From the NCBI GenBank assembly GCA_025766275.1, contig JAFKAC010000039.1, positions 496,001-560,000 of the forward strand: a stretch of DNA of 64,000 nucleotides. The letters are read 5' to 3'. The position numbers and the translations under genes are program-made. The stretch comes from Lactarius indigo (taxonomy: Eukaryota > Basidiomycota > Agaricomycetes > Russulales > Russulaceae). The notes under the pieces were generated by a model. It worked only from the letters and a program-made list of their open reading frames with translations, searched no databases and was not told the DNA's origin. Numbering within the stretch: the stretch's first letter is position 1; every line of letters starts with the position of its first letter. This document shows positions 24,025 through 35,698 of this stretch, one piece after another.

Positions 24025-24640
24025 CTAGGTACATCGTACCAGAGCTAGTCCAAAAAAGAATGAGGGACACCTCTTCGGCGAGGACGACGATCACCGGCCG
24101 CTGCGGTTGTGCGCCTGGTTCTGGCAGTGCTGAGAAATCGGTAGGATCGTCACAGAGTCAAAATAAGTCAGGGAATATTGTCCATGGTCAGCAATGCACA
24201 AATAGTGCCCGATGCGACGAGAGTACCCCGCCCCTGGAGCAGTATCTCCTAGGCTCGACACATGTAGTCTGCCGTCCTAATAGGACGAAGGGTTCTGGTC
24301 CTTATGATAAGATTCTCGAAAGCTGTAGAGAACGATGCAGGTTGCTGTTGGGCCAGCTGACGTAGACTTTAGAGAGAGGGCGTCTGAGTCAGTCTGGAAA
24401 ACGACGATGAAAGACCCACCCAGAGCCTGTACACTTTTCACTTCGACGGTGAACGGGGCGTCCGACGCATCAGGGCCTTGGAAGATGAGTCGCACCTAGG
24501 TCTCTCACGGGATGGCGGAATAGGCAGACAGAAGACTGATGAAAATGAGGAGCTGTGTGCCGGAGGGGCTGCCAGTGGGGCCATCATGGTGGACGAGTAT
24601 GTTGAGGTGATAGAGCCCTGCCAGTGGCTCACTCCCAGTC
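24025..24640 (-). pseudogene. VPS3 5' relic, unit 2
   Basis: Nucleotide blocks match VPS3 18790-19140 (for example acgacgatcaccggccg-tgcggt, cgcctggttctggc, aaatcggtaggatcg, agggaatattgt). After an internal loss they resume at the segment matching 19630-19690 (gacccacc-agagcctgtaca-ctt). Stops occur in all frames. The relic sits head-to-head with family gene B, exactly as VPS3 sits with gene A. Confidence 0.75.
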
Positions 24641-24829
24641 AGCGAGGTTCATACTGAATCCCCGTCATGGGGCTGCGTTGTATTTTTCACCTGTCAAAGA
24701 CCGTCCCTGGTTATTATGTCCTGAGAACTGCAGGCGGTGCTAGCGCGCAAAGGCGATCCAGGCATCCAGATTATAATACAGCACCGCACCGCACCTCACT
24801 CTCATAGGTCGCTCATCCCTTTCCTTATC

Positions 24830-26900
24830 ATGGCCTACTACGACACCTATCGCGATCAACTTGCAAGTCTTTACCATGGCCACGCTCTGTGGGTGCCAGA
24901 TCCTGCAGGGCTGTATGATCATGTCCGAGTCGGCGACGTCGGATATGTGAAGCAGGGCCACTTCCTTCGCATGTTCAACGCGTTACTTCCTGCCAATGAC
25001 CGTACACAAGTATATGGTGTTCCAGAGGGATTCGTGCAGCTCAACATGGGGCCATTTAATAACATCCGCACGCTAAACTTAAACCACGGGGACTACTGCT
25101 CGACTACAGTGACGGTAGATCATGAAGATAGGCATCAGGCAGGGTACGTGATAAGTTACTCCCAGCGTAACCTCGTTCTTATATAATGGGATGACTTCAG
25201 CCATCCAGATGAAGCCGCGAGTGCTTCATTCAGGTGCAGAAGAAACAAGGGAGCCTTTCTATCCCTTCCCTTTAATGCCGATAGCGTAGACGCCATTCGC
25301 ACCAAAGCCTTTGAGACATATATCCGCAAGCATTGCGATAGCTGGCTAGAGTTTGCAGTTATCAATGATCTTGACGTCCGGCTGGAGGATATTATCTTGG
25401 TCACTGGCTGTGACTTGACTTCCTCGTGGGCGATGGCCGCATTCGTTAATTCGCCGGATCCGATAAAGCTCAGTGTGCAACCTTCTCAGGCTGGAAGCGC
25501 CAGGTTTCAATGGGAGGTCACGAATCAACCTCACAACAACGAACCAAACCAGGTGCGCCAGACCTCTCTTTTTCCCCCCTGCACCAACTAAGGAGAGTAG
25601 AACGTCATGAAATCCCACTGTGTTTTCATCAGGGGATTTCGCGCGAAACGTATTCTCGTTTTCAAGACGTTGAAGGCCGCGGCGGGGCCCCGTCCAGACG
25701 ATCCCGATAACGAACCGGAATCATCAATTGAGCTCCTCCGAGAACCAACTATACCGGACGTATGTACGCTACCTGTAGAACGAGGCGACTGGATTGATAT
25801 TTTGTTCAGTATCGTGACCCTCTCATCGGGATTCTGGACTATATCGCGGAAGTGAGTCCCGGACATAATGTGTCCCGAATATCTCTCCAATCCTCTGTAG
25901 CAACGTCCAAACCAGGAGCTAGCTCTTGCCCACGAAGATGACCTAAAGATGATCGAAGGGGTGGTGCGCATGAACGCCATTTCCTAGCTGCGATTTGGCA
26001 CTAGACCCAACGACAGGACGTTCTGACCGCGGACGCAGTGGAGAACTTTTTGCGTCAAAACGAAATCCCTGTACAGAGTGAGAAAGGCGGTACGTGTTAG
26101 ATAGTTGGTCCTCCTTTCCGAGTGCATCTAATTGGTTCATTTGTTAGTTGCGCTCTTGGCGGATGAGGATGACGAAGGGGTACCTGAAGAGGAGAAGATG
26201 ACTTTCCATGCGCAAGCCCCCGTCAGCGTACGGGTTTCCCTACATAGTATGGCGAACGTGTAGCTAACTGATTCTCGCTCAAGGACGAAGCACTCCCTCT
26301 CATTGTTCATCCGGTTCTCATGAAATACCTCCTCAAGTTCGACATTTCTCAACCACCAGACCATGACTTTGGACTCCCTACCGAAGAATATTTCTCATCT
26401 GCGGTTCATCCCCCTGTCCACGTATTGATCCTCGAAAACGAGCAAGGCCTCCCACAAAACATCGAAGTGCAAGCATCGGACAAGGGATCGGGGATCGGGG
26501 TCACGGTCGAGGACGTGTTAAAAGCAATCGGCGCGGACTTGCGGAAATCCTCCAGTCAGCGCGAGTGGGCTGCGTTGAACGAGGACGTCCGAAGGCTAGT
26601 TGAAGACGCCTTTGAGGACCGTGCTCAAACCGAGGAGGAGAGAAGCGGTGGCCTTCGGCGGATAGACTATTTGCGTGGCAGGAACAGACTACAGGTTTTC
26701 CCGAGGCACCCGTATCCTGAAGAAGATGAGGAGATTGCTCAGCCTTTGTTGCCCTTTAATCGCCCAATGTGAGTCGTCAAATATTATCGTCCTTATTCGC
26801 CCACATCCACCGTTCCATCTACAGTGACGTGTTGGAGGCCGCTGGCCCGTCTGATGTACCCTTGAGGGGAGCAGACAAAGGAAAAGGAAGAGCTGTTTGA
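24830..26900 (+). CDS. Family gene B: unrecognised N-terminal region fused to DUF6699
   Basis: Nine-exon model built in parallel with copy D. The ATG at 24830 opens MAYYDTYRDQLASLYHGHAL. The first intron has donor GTACGTGA (about 25151) and acceptor CTTCAG before HPDEAASASFRC. Later exons give FETYIRKHCDSWLEF, VTGCDLTSSWAMAAF, FIRGFRAKRIL, YRDPLIGILDYIAE, LALAHEDDL, DVLTADAVENFLRQNEIP, an acidic linker with DDEGVPEEEK, and the DUF6699 part (HPVLMKYLLKFDIS, GVTVEDVLKAIGADLRK, GGLRRIDYLRGRNRLQVFP). A last short exon ends GKGRAV with stop at 26898-26900. No stop interrupts the spliced frame. DUF6699 is a basidiomycete domain of unknown role; I know no Pfam name for the N-terminal part. Confidence 0.75.
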
Positions 26901-27409
26901 TCACAGATGATGCCGGACGGATACCCACGTGTTTCTGGTCACTTACCCTACATGATTATGGCGTACGGTATGTTGATCAAGGCAATACATCCAGCATCTA
27001 AGAAATAATCGCAAGAGTTTAGATACTCCTTGATCTGATTACTAGCTAGAGAGACCCAATTGGGAATGATGACCTTTTGGTCCCGCTGACCTCGAGTCAG
27101 TTAACCTGAGGGGTTAGAACTTATCTTCAGAACAAGTTTAAAGCCATGGCATGGAGTGCACCCGATCAAGTTGTGGAGTAAAGCCCACTGTCAGTGAGGG
27201 TGACACGTGTGTAGCCCAGTTGGACTAGCACAGCCGGCGGCAACCGGGAATGCAGACCGCTATACGTACATGTGCATGACCCGCCACACAGCCGCGCCTC
27301 GTGAAAAGTAACTTATAAAGGTGGTCGGCGGCGAAATTGCTTCAGCCTCCCTTCTCTGGTCCATAACTCTCCAAATTCCCCCGAAGTACAGTTCAGCGAT
27401 CCCTTCCCA
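26901..27409. promoter_or_regulatory. Intergenic with TATA-like box
   Basis: The left part (to about 27070) resembles sequence downstream of gene C (53194-53345) and marks the right edge of the duplicated unit. A TATA-like aacttataaagg at 27309-27320 lies about 95 bp before the ATG at 27410. Confidence 0.5.
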
Positions 27410-28640
27410 ATGGAGGTTCACAACGACAAGTCAATATTTGTCAAGCGTGCGAAAAACACTGGCAGAGCATACCACCATCAAGCCATGGAGTTGATCACAA
27501 TGTGTCGACTCCTCACACCAGCTGCGTCAGGACTTGAACACGAAGATGCCGAGCTGAGGAGGCAAACAACCACTCTCTTCATGCGTCTATCTTCCTAGTT
27601 GACGATTTCTTGTAGGGTGGTGCGGATTTGTGATCGCGCGTTACATTCCGCTGCTATTTCTGGAACGAAAGAAACCAGTGAAGCGAACAAACATTTCAGA
27701 GAAGCAACTCAGATGTTGAAAAGTTACTCGGAGAGGCACCCGTGAGCGACAATCCGGGACTTATAAACAAACCTGCCACTGACTACCACCCCAGTGACCT
27801 AAAGTTCTTGATTCCTGTCCACGAAACAATGGAAGATGCAAAACGAAAAGATGCTGAACGTATTCGGAAAGGACGATTCGGCATGGTGAGGCTCGCACGC
27901 TCGTTTGGTCACTCCTCCCATATCAACTTTACTTCTCCAGCGTTCTGAAGGGGACAGAAGGGGACCAACAATTGGGACCAAATTCATTCTCCTAGGCAGC
28001 CTTCTAGACCCGGCTCCCCTTATTGTGCACCGTGAGCATCGATTTATAGGGTTGCTATCTATAATCTCATTCATGTACTAGAGGAACTCAGTTCCAACCC
28101 ATCCATTTCCGAAATACTTTGGAACTTCAGCCGTTTTAAAGACCACGCACGTATCACCCTCGAGCAAAACCCTCACTTCTACTCCGATCTCCCCGCAGAT
28201 GGAAGTTCCTACACGTCTATGTTTAAGCTCGACCCACTTCGGGACCGATGCAGAGCTCTTAAACCCAATAACATCGTCTATGTTCTATTTGATAGGCCAG
28301 GCCGTGTGTTCCTCACAATCGAACGAAGCCAACGGGTCTTTGGCAATGTCTGGATGCTGAACAGCGTCCTGATCTTTAAAGGCTCGTGGAACATCTTCCA
28401 ATTCACTTGGTTGCTCTCTGACGTCCTTCTAGACAGATCCGGAGCACTTGAGGGACAAGGACTCGTCGTTACTCCTGGTACCCAGGGCAATTTGAGATGT
28501 TGTGAATTGCCAACAGTATTGTCACGTGCCCAATCAAATAGTGGTCACATTCGACCCGTCGTGTCGACACAGTCGGCCAATCTCGTAACAGGGAGGCCGT
28601 TCGAGGACTGGGCGGTGCTGAGTTGCCCAACCTTACCTTC
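27410..28640 (+). CDS. Hypothetical gene, structure unresolved
   Basis: An ATG at 27410 opens a short helical frame (MEVHNDKSIFVKRAKN to a stop at 27596-27598). Further open segments on the same strand include DYHPSDLKFLIPVHETMEDA (27780-27840), and ISEILWNFSRFKDHARITLEQ followed by HFYSDLPADGSSYTS and FKLDPLRDRCRALKPNNIVYV (about 28108-28285). An intron acceptor ctag precedes the 28080 segment. I do not recognise the family and could not join all pieces in frame. It may be one multi-exon gene, or a decayed one running into the F-box gene. Confidence 0.4.
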
Positions 28641-28741
28641 TACGTTAATTTATTACGTACAAAGGCCTCTCGAATCCATCGAGTATCTGGTACGCCCAAT
28701 CTGTCTGTATACCATACCCACAACCATATCCACACACCAAT

Positions 28742-30490
28742 TTGGCCCAGGACCCATCACCGCCAACATCAGAGCGACCAGAATATTTCGTGCTATACAC
28801 GAGTTTTCATTCGCTCAACAACGATGTACTCCTCTGTATATTCGACTGCTATCGACTGCAAGAAGAGAAACGTTGGAATCTCCAACTTGCGTGGTGCGGG
28901 CTCACTCATGTATGCCAAAGATGGCGGTACCTCGCACACGAATCGATATTCCGTCTGGATATGCGTATTTCGTGCACCAATGGTAGCCCCCTAGTGGACA
29001 CGCTAGTCCATTTACCGCCCATGCCGCTCACCATCGATTACAAGGATACGAACGCGACCATCAGTGCGCAAGACGAGATGGGAGTGTTTCGCGCGCTCCA
29101 GCTGCGTGATCGTGTGCGCAGTATTGTCCTCCATCTCCCGCCTTCGAGTCTGCGGAATTTGGTCGTGCTCATGGACGGACCCTTCCCGATACTGGAACGT
29201 CTCTCCCTCTGTCTCCCAGCCGAAGACACGAACCCGATAATCCCTGAGACTTTTTTGGCCCCAAATCTCAACCATCTCACTCTGGTCGGCGTCAATCTTA
29301 CAAGAGAGTCGTCATTGCTCGCCTTTAACCATTCCCTTGTCACGCTTACGCTCACAGACATCAAAGACACCGGCCATTCTCTATCGACGCACCTGGTCAC
29401 CCATCTTGGTTCCTGTACTCAGCTCAAGGAACTGTCCATCAGTTTCTGCACCATGTCCCTTCCCTGGGTCCGGGGACCGCTGCCTGGAGTAGCGGCTACC
29501 GTAATACTTCCCAACCTCAAACGTCTCACGTTCCGAGGCGTTTGCCCTCTCTTGGAAGACCTTCTCGCTCATATTAGGGCCCCTCTTCTGGAGCAACTCG
29601 ACATTACTCTATTCAATCAACTCACCTTTAGGTTACCCTACCTATCCGACTTTACCAATTCGACAGATGGGCTCAAGTGCTCCCCGATTGTTAAGATCAT
29701 TTTCGAGCGCGATGCGGTCACCGTAGTCACAGACCAGCAACCGAGCAGTGGACCCCCGAATTTCAGTCTCCGTGTCGGGTGCAAGCAGTTCGACTGGCAA
29801 ATATCCGCTGTAACACAGATCTGTGATACACTTATACCCATGCTGTGTGCTGAAGAGTGTCTCGCGCTGGAACTTAACGGGCCCAGGGCAGAAGTGAAGA
29901 GTGATTCAATTGACCCCGAGATGTGGGTCCGGCTTCTCCAGTCGTTCGGCCGAACGAAGAAACTTCGTATCTGCCAAGCGTTCGTTCTGGAGCTTTCTCG
30001 CGCGTTGCAGCTTGGCGATCTAGGATCGGACCCGTGGCTGCTACCTGAACTCCTGGAACTCGCTCCGGAAATCGAAGAGGAGCACGCAGATGAGGCCTTT
30101 GCCTCGTTCATCGACGCTCGTCAAGTTGCGGGTCGCCCGGTTCTCCTGTCGCCGTCGCCAGTTCCCGACGCACAACCAGCTCCTGACGCACAACCAGCTC
30201 CTGACGCACAACTAACTCCCGATGTACAACCAGCTCCTGACGTACAACCAACTCCCGACGTACAACCAGCTCCCGACGTACAGCTAGTTCCCGACACACA
30301 ACCAGTTCCCGACGCACAATCAGTCCCTAGCGCCCAATCAGTTCTCGGCGTACAGCCCGTTCCCAGCCAACAATCAGATCGATTGGGATACGATCTCACC
30401 GAAGCACGCCCGACGTCGCTTCCGACCCCTGGACCTAGGAGCCGGTTGCGGAGGTTAATACCTAACCTAGTCATAAGAATCGTTAGCTAG
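28742..30490 (+). CDS. F-box-like LRR protein with C-terminal repeat
   Basis: One long open frame of about 582 codons. SLNNDVLLCIFDCYRL followed by LTHVCQRWRYLAHESIF is the F-box-like motif of mushroom proteins, which link SCF ubiquitin ligases to targets. Weak leucine-rich repeats follow (LNHLTLVGVNL, LVTLTLTDIKD, CTQLKELSISF, LKRLTFRGVCPLLEDLL). From residue 470 or so the protein becomes a Pro/Asp/Ala repeat with period five (APDAQP, APDVQP), encoded by a 15-bp minisatellite. The first in-frame codon after the preceding stop at this position is TTG, not ATG, and the first in-frame ATG lies inside the F-box region, so a short upstream exon with the true start is likely. Confidence 0.75.
   Translation: MAQDPSPPTSERPEYFVLYTSFHSLNNDVLLCIFDCYRLQEEKRWNLQLAWCGLTHVCQRWRYLAHESIFRLDMRISCTNGSPLVDTLVHLPPMPLTIDYKDTNATISAQDEMGVFRALQLRDRVRSIVLHLPPSSLRNLVVLMDGPFPILERLSLCLPAEDTNPIIPETFLAPNLNHLTLVGVNLTRESSLLAFNHSLVTLTLTDIKDTGHSLSTHLVTHLGSCTQLKELSISFCTMSLPWVRGPLPGVAATVILPNLKRLTFRGVCPLLEDLLAHIRAPLLEQLDITLFNQLTFRLPYLSDFTNSTDGLKCSPIVKIIFERDAVTVVTDQQPSSGPPNFSLRVGCKQFDWQISAVTQICDTLIPMLCAEECLALELNGPRAEVKSDSIDPEMWVRLLQSFGRTKKLRICQAFVLELSRALQLGDLGSDPWLLPELLELAPEIEEEHADEAFASFIDARQVAGRPVLLSPSPVPDAQPAPDAQPAPDAQLTPDVQPAPDVQPTPDVQPAPDVQLVPDTQPVPDAQSVPSAQSVLGVQPVPSQQSDRLGYDLTEARPTSLPTPGPRSRLRRLIPNLVIRIVS
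30160..30375 (+). repeat. 15-bp minisatellite in F-box gene
   Basis: About fourteen head-to-tail units of the type ccagctcctgacgca, with third-position variants, code for a pentapeptide P-D-x-Q-x pattern in frame. Confidence 0.85.
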
Positions 30491-31252
30491 AACTAGAATT
30501 TGCGTGAGGGGCCCTTCCTTATCACCCGTCGCTCTGCACGCTGTGTTGCTTACTGTGTTGGGGCTTGAGGCGTCCGCTTTGCAGAAGACGGACATCACGG
30601 TCGCGATATGATACGTTGTGTGTACGCTATTTTGTAATTTTCTAAGTACAGTGGGCAATGAAGAAAGACTTTCCCTGGAAGTGGTCTGATCGCGCGAGGG
30701 CAATAATATTCGTTGTTGTAGGCCCGTTGTCGACTCGGAATCAACGGTACACCGCGACGCATTCATGAATTATTACTGACTGTTGTTGAGTCAAGGGCAC
30801 ACGCTGACACACGTCCGTGACTCCATGCAGACATAAAATCGCAATACAAACGGAGTAAGACATTGCAAGTTTGCACTGCATTGATAGCTATATCGTGAAT
30901 AGCAAGGTGAATAGTATGTCAAGGAATACGTTACAGTAACCTACTGTAACCAATTGATATAGCCTTACAAAGACGACTGGTTCACAGTCACTAGTCACTG
31001 CCCAATGGGTTTGTTTACTATAAATTCAAATTTAAAAAAGCGTGCACAGACACATGAGGAGAACGTTGCAAATACTCCTGGAACGAAGCGCGGGACTGAG
31101 AGTACAATACTACAAGTAGCAAGAGGCTGAAGCTGGCTTTTCAGCGTCAACATTGTGAAATTTTGGCTCCTTCCCCTTCTCGGATCAAGGCGCCTGTGAA
31201 AAGTTGGACCTCGTGAGCCATCTCACTTTCTCCCAGATTTTCATAACTAGGA
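30491..31252. other. Intergenic, AT-rich
   Basis: Lies between the F-box gene and the DUF6535 gene. AT-rich stretches (for example 31010-31040) and no supported gene. Confidence 0.45.
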
Positions 31253-33251
31253 ATGGCCTCTCCCAACGCAAATAGACATCCCGGTGCTAATGTTGCCGGG
31301 TTTCAACCAGTAATTACGGCAAATCCTCGACACACAGATACAAGGGTTCAGCCGGGTATGTTACCTTTCCGTTCGACGTGCTGTATCAAGTAATGTCGTA
31401 TTCTGATATATGGGCCAGACGAGAACTACGGCGACTCTTCTGGTGGGCTATGGTCGGTGTACCTCGCTGAGGCAGAGAAGCAGGACAAGGAGAAAACGGA
31501 GAGTTGGAAAGGAGATACAGAAGGAATCCTCGTATTTGTGAGTACCAGCTCCTCCGAATTCTGCACATTCCCCGTCTGAACACATACACAAGACCGGCCT
31601 GTTCTCGGCCACTGTTGCAGCATTCATTATCGAAAGCTACAAGCAGTTATCCCCCGATTCGGGCGGAGCGACCGTCGTGCTACTGACCCAAATATCTCGA
31701 CAACTCGCCAACATCTCCAATGGGATACCCCTCGAGAGCCTCGCGGCCCAGAGCAGCCAGCCTTTCAAACCAACAGCTTCTGCCATCAGAGTCAACGTAA
31801 TGTGGTTCCTCAGTTTGGTCCTCAGCTTGACCAGCGCGCTTTCCGCAACATTGATGCAACAATGGGCCCGACGATATCTGGCGCTCGCGCAGCGCCGTGG
31901 CGCCCCCCACAAGCGCGCACGCATGCGTGCGTATATTTATGATGGCGTTCAGCGATTTGGAATGTCCCGAGCCGTCGAAACGATGCCGACACTTCTGCAC
32001 GTCTCCGTCTTCCTCTTCCTTGCGGGTCTCGTCGACTTTCTTATCCCGATCGACACGATTGTCGCGTACTTCACCCTTGGCTGGATTGTGGCGTTCGCAC
32101 TCGCGTATGCAGTTTTGACAGTCTTACCGAACTTGTACCTCAATTGCCCGTATCGCACGCCCTTATCGGGATTCGCATGGCGTTTATCCCAGTTTTCCGT
32201 GCTCGGAATTTTGTCGACTATCCTTGGAATCGAGGACCTGTTTCATGAACCGTTGTTGGAGTTATGGAGTAGGATTAATCCACACATGACAAGGCCCCAT
32301 TGGCTGACAAGGTGGAGGGACTCGCTCGAAGACCAGGTCAAAATCCATCGAGAGTGGCTTTCGGATGGCTTACGGAAGAGCGTAGAGCGGAGCGCTACTA
32401 GTGCCCCGTCGGCGATGGACGCGAGTGCGCTCGAATGGACACTGACGGGCCTCGATGAAGACAAGGAGATCGAGGACTTCGCTACGCGCGTGCCAGGATT
32501 TTTCGAATCTCATGCTGTGCCAGACGCGCCCTCGACCATCCTTTCCCTTTTGTCCGATCAGCCAACCACTGACCCCATCCTCGGATCCCGCCTCTATGAT
32601 CTCCTCCAGACGTGCAGACCAGGGGTCTCGCGCCTCACAGAAGAAATGCGGGAGGGCCGTCTGCGGGTGTGTCTGAAGTGCCTGTGGTACTGTGGAAGGG
32701 CCTACGATCGGTTGGGCAATTCAGTGCACCTGTCGTCCTACATCTCCAACGTTTTTGCCAGACCCGAAATGACTCATCGCATTCAGACCGAACAGGATCT
32801 CGCTGCACTTGCGATAGGGCATTGCTTCCTAGCGCTGGTCGTAAAGAAGCTTGCAGCCGACATCAAATTACGCCCTGTATTCACTGTCCGAGTCAGCGAA
32901 GGAGAACTAGCGTGCATGTCAGCTATTCTTCGCACCGATGGCCGCACAGTAACGTCTTGGCTCGACCAGCCTCGGGCCATTGGACTTGCAAACATTGTTT
33001 CCCTTATGTCAGGGGAGGTTGGTTCTATGGACACTGATCCACTACCGTCAGATGTACTGGATCTACTCCAACAGACGCTCAGAATCCTCTCTGAGGGTCT
33101 TCTGGCTGAAGAGAACGCCAACCCTCCGCTCGATCAGATTCAGCGCTTCCAGGAGATATACCCCAAGGTTACCGACAGGTTCAAATCCGAGCTGCAGCGG
33201 ATATCGGAAACGCTACCGTCGATCCCGTCGTACACGCAGAGTGATTTGTAA
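31253..33251 (+). CDS. DUF6535 multi-pass membrane protein (short type)
   Basis: Three exons (31253-31355, 31419-31537, 31593-33251) join in frame to 626 aa. Exon 1 starts with MASPNANRHPG. Exon 2 ends GDTEGILVF, and exon 3 opens TGLFSATVAAFIIESYKQL, the same phase-0 intron position as in the other DUF6535 genes. Core features: LMQQWARRYL, APHKRARMRAYIYDG, LLHVSVFLFLAGLVDFL, and four membrane helices. The C-terminal 400 residues are soluble and helical. It belongs to a different subgroup from the genes at 805 and 58202 (ARRYL rather than VRSYM). Its 3' two-thirds were copied into the pseudogene at 53358-54429. Function unknown. Confidence 0.85.
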
Positions 33252-33349
33252 TCATGCACCGGTCAAGGACAGATCTTTTCCAAAAAAAGAAAAAAAAAAC
33301 ACGTAGTAACATTCTTAAATCAGATGTGGACTGCGTAGCAACAATTTCA

Positions 33350-33637
33350 CAGCTGGTTTCATAATGACTGTCCCGTGCCATTTTGAGAACGTAGTCAGCC
33401 ATCCAAAACTCGAGAGCGGGATTCATAATTAAGTCGAGGTAGAAATTCTCAAGAAATCGGGTTATCTCACAGAATCAAGATTATAGAATAGCTATCTTGT
33501 GACAATTGGGGATATGGAACGGTTATCTGTGTTTAGGCTTGAGAGCTGTGCCATCTCGGTGACAGAGTTACCCATTCAAACCTTGCCTATGTCCAAAAAA
33601 CGGTCACCAGGGGACAATCTTTATGGAACCAGCTGTA
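33350..33637. mobile_element. MITE, TA-type, copy 1
   Basis: About 286 bp with terminal inverted repeats: left cagctggtttcataatgact, right the reverse complement of tctttatggaaccagctg, a few mismatches apart. The interior matches the copy at 61587-63062 (ccaaaactcgagagcgggat, ctatcttgt-acaat-ggg-tatggaa). The duplicated unit near 54490 lacks this segment, which supports insertion. It is non-coding. The TA flank is clear only on the right. Confidence 0.7.
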
Positions 33638-33699
33638 ACGACAAGCACCCTACCTATACATATGTTTCCCCTGTACTATGCATTGGAAGGCGACCAGCC

Positions 33700-34250
33700 A
33701 GGATGACACTACAAACGGGGAAAAGTTGAACTGTTGCTGGGGGATGTGTCGGGGGTCTACCACGAAGGTCGTCGGGTTGGTGCTTTCCCGTCCAGGTCTG
33801 TGTCTGTCAGGATATGAGTATATGATTCTGGCTGAGTCGTCGCGTGGACAGTGTGGCGATGTGAGAAGGAAATATTGGGTTCACTTGGTTCGATCCATTC
33901 ACCTGCAGCGCAAAGCAGGTGGTAGCCATTGAAACAGCTGGCGTAGATTTCAGAACCTGAGAGGAACGTCAGTTTGACAACCGGATAAGACACAATCTCC
34001 GAGCAGAAGAAAGACCCACCCAAAGTATGTACACATTTCACCTCGACGGCGAACGCAGTGACGCAGCGCATCAGGAACTTGAAAGATTCGGGCGGGTCTC
34101 GCACGGGATGGCGGAGTGTGGGCAGATCATAGATGATTGAAACGAGGCTATACGTGGTGAGTGCGGTGGGATATATAGGGTGTCGACGGGGTTGAGGCCA
34201 ACCTGAGGCCAACGCAGTGGACGAACAAGTCACGGTGTTGGCTTTGTATT
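33700..34250 (-). pseudogene. VPS3 5' relic, unit 3
   Basis: Corresponds to about VPS3 19140-19790. Blocks such as gtgggttcacttggttcg--ccattc, cctgcagcgcaaagc, gcgtagatttcaga and gacccaccc are shared. The minus-strand reading keeps FAVEVKCVHTLGG and SGSEIYASCFNG, with frameshifts between. It is head-to-head with gene C. Confidence 0.75.
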
Positions 34251-34459
34251 TCTCACCTCCTGCCAGTGTCGAAACCAAAAATGGCGGTGGCGGCCGTCCC
34301 GCGTCCCTGGTCTGGTCATTATAGCCAAATCGGTCCTGAGAACTGGATGCAGGCGGTGCTAGGCTGCTAGCGCGCAAAAAAAACTCGATTCAGGGATTCA
34401 GCGCAGCGCATCGTACCACATCTCACTCTCAGCTTCTCCCTTTCGGGCCTTTCCTTATC

Positions 34460-35698
34460 ATGGCCTACTACGACACTTATCGCGATCAACTTGCAAGTCT
34501 TTACCATGGCCACGCTTTGTGGGTACCAGAGCCTTCGGGACTGTACGATCACGTCCGAGTCGGCGACGTCGGATATGTGAAGCAAGGCCATTTCAATCGC
34601 ATGTTCAACGCGTTACTTCCAGCCGATGACCTTGCACAAGTGTATGGTGTTCCAAAGGGATTCGTTCCCCTCAACATGGGGCCATTTAATAACATCCGCA
34701 CGCTAAATTTAAACTACGGGGACTACTGCTCAAATACAGTGACGGTAGATCATGAAGAGTACGTGATAAGTTCCTACCCAGATCAACCTTACAATGGATG
34801 ACTTTAGCGGTCCAAATGAAGCCACGAGTACTTCGTTCAAATGCAGAAGAAACAAGGGAGCCTTTCTATCCCTTCCCTTCAATGCCACTAGGGTAGACAC
34901 CATTCGTACCAGAGCCTTTGAGGCATATATCCGCAGGCATTACAATAGCTGGCTAAATTTTGCGATTATCAATGACGTTGATGTCCGGTTGGAGGATATT
35001 ATCTTTGTCACTGGCTGTGACTTGACTTCCTCGTGGGCGATGGCCGCATTCGTTAACTCGTGGGATCCGGAGATAAAGCTTAGTGTGCAATCTTCTCAGG
35101 CTGGAAGCGCCAGGTTTCAATGGAGCGCCACAAATCAACCTCACAACAACGAAACCAAACAGGTGCGCCAGACCTCTCTCTGTTTCCCTCCGCACTGACA
35201 AATGAGAATAGAATGTCGAGAAATCACACTGTGTTTTCATCAGGGGATTTCGCGCAAAACAAATTCTCTCGTCGATGGCCGCTGCCGGGCCTCCTCCAGA
35301 CAATCCCGACTTGGATAATGAACCAGGATCATCAATTGGGCTCCTCCGAGAGCCAACTTCACCGGACGAGGTATGCCGCCTACAGAACGCGGCAACTGGA
35401 TTGACACTTTGTCCAGTATCGTGACCCGCTCATCGGGATTCTAGACTATCTCGCAGAGGTGAGTCCAATATCACGGGTCACGAGGGTCTCTCCAATCCCC
35501 TCTAGCAACGTCCAAACCAGGAGCTGGCTCTTGCACACGAAGATGACCTAAGGATGATCGAAGGGGTGGTGCGCACGAATGCCGTTTCCTAGCCGCGATG
35601 CGGTACTAGACCCAACGACAGGACGCTCTGACTGCAGACGTAGTAGAGAACTTTTTGCGTCAAAACGAAATTCCCATACAGATCGAGAGAGGCGGTAC
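34460..35698 (+). pseudogene. Family gene C, 5' part, cut by retrotransposon
   Basis: The ATG at 34460 opens MAYYDTYRDQLASLYHGHAL. The same exon chain as B and D follows: intron 1 (GTACGTGA to TTTAG), FRCRRNKGAF-like residues, VTGCDLTSSWAMAAF, HCVFIRGFRAKQIL, YRDPLIGILDYLAE, ELALAHEDDL and ENFLRQNEIPIQIE. I see no stop in the spliced frame. The coding sequence ends at GGCG just before 35694, and E1 starts at 35699 after GGTAC. The remaining exons lie 16.7 kb away at 52440-53193. Confidence 0.8.

Noticed and set aside
25148..25200. Apparent frameshift and stop in family gene B after HQAGY
   Set aside because: The region is an intron in all four copies (donor GTACG, acceptor TTYAG); splicing removes the stop.
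30108..30317. CRISPR-like array at the F-box repeat
   Set aside because: Units are contiguous 15-mers without spacers, lie in coding frame, and the genome is eukaryotic.
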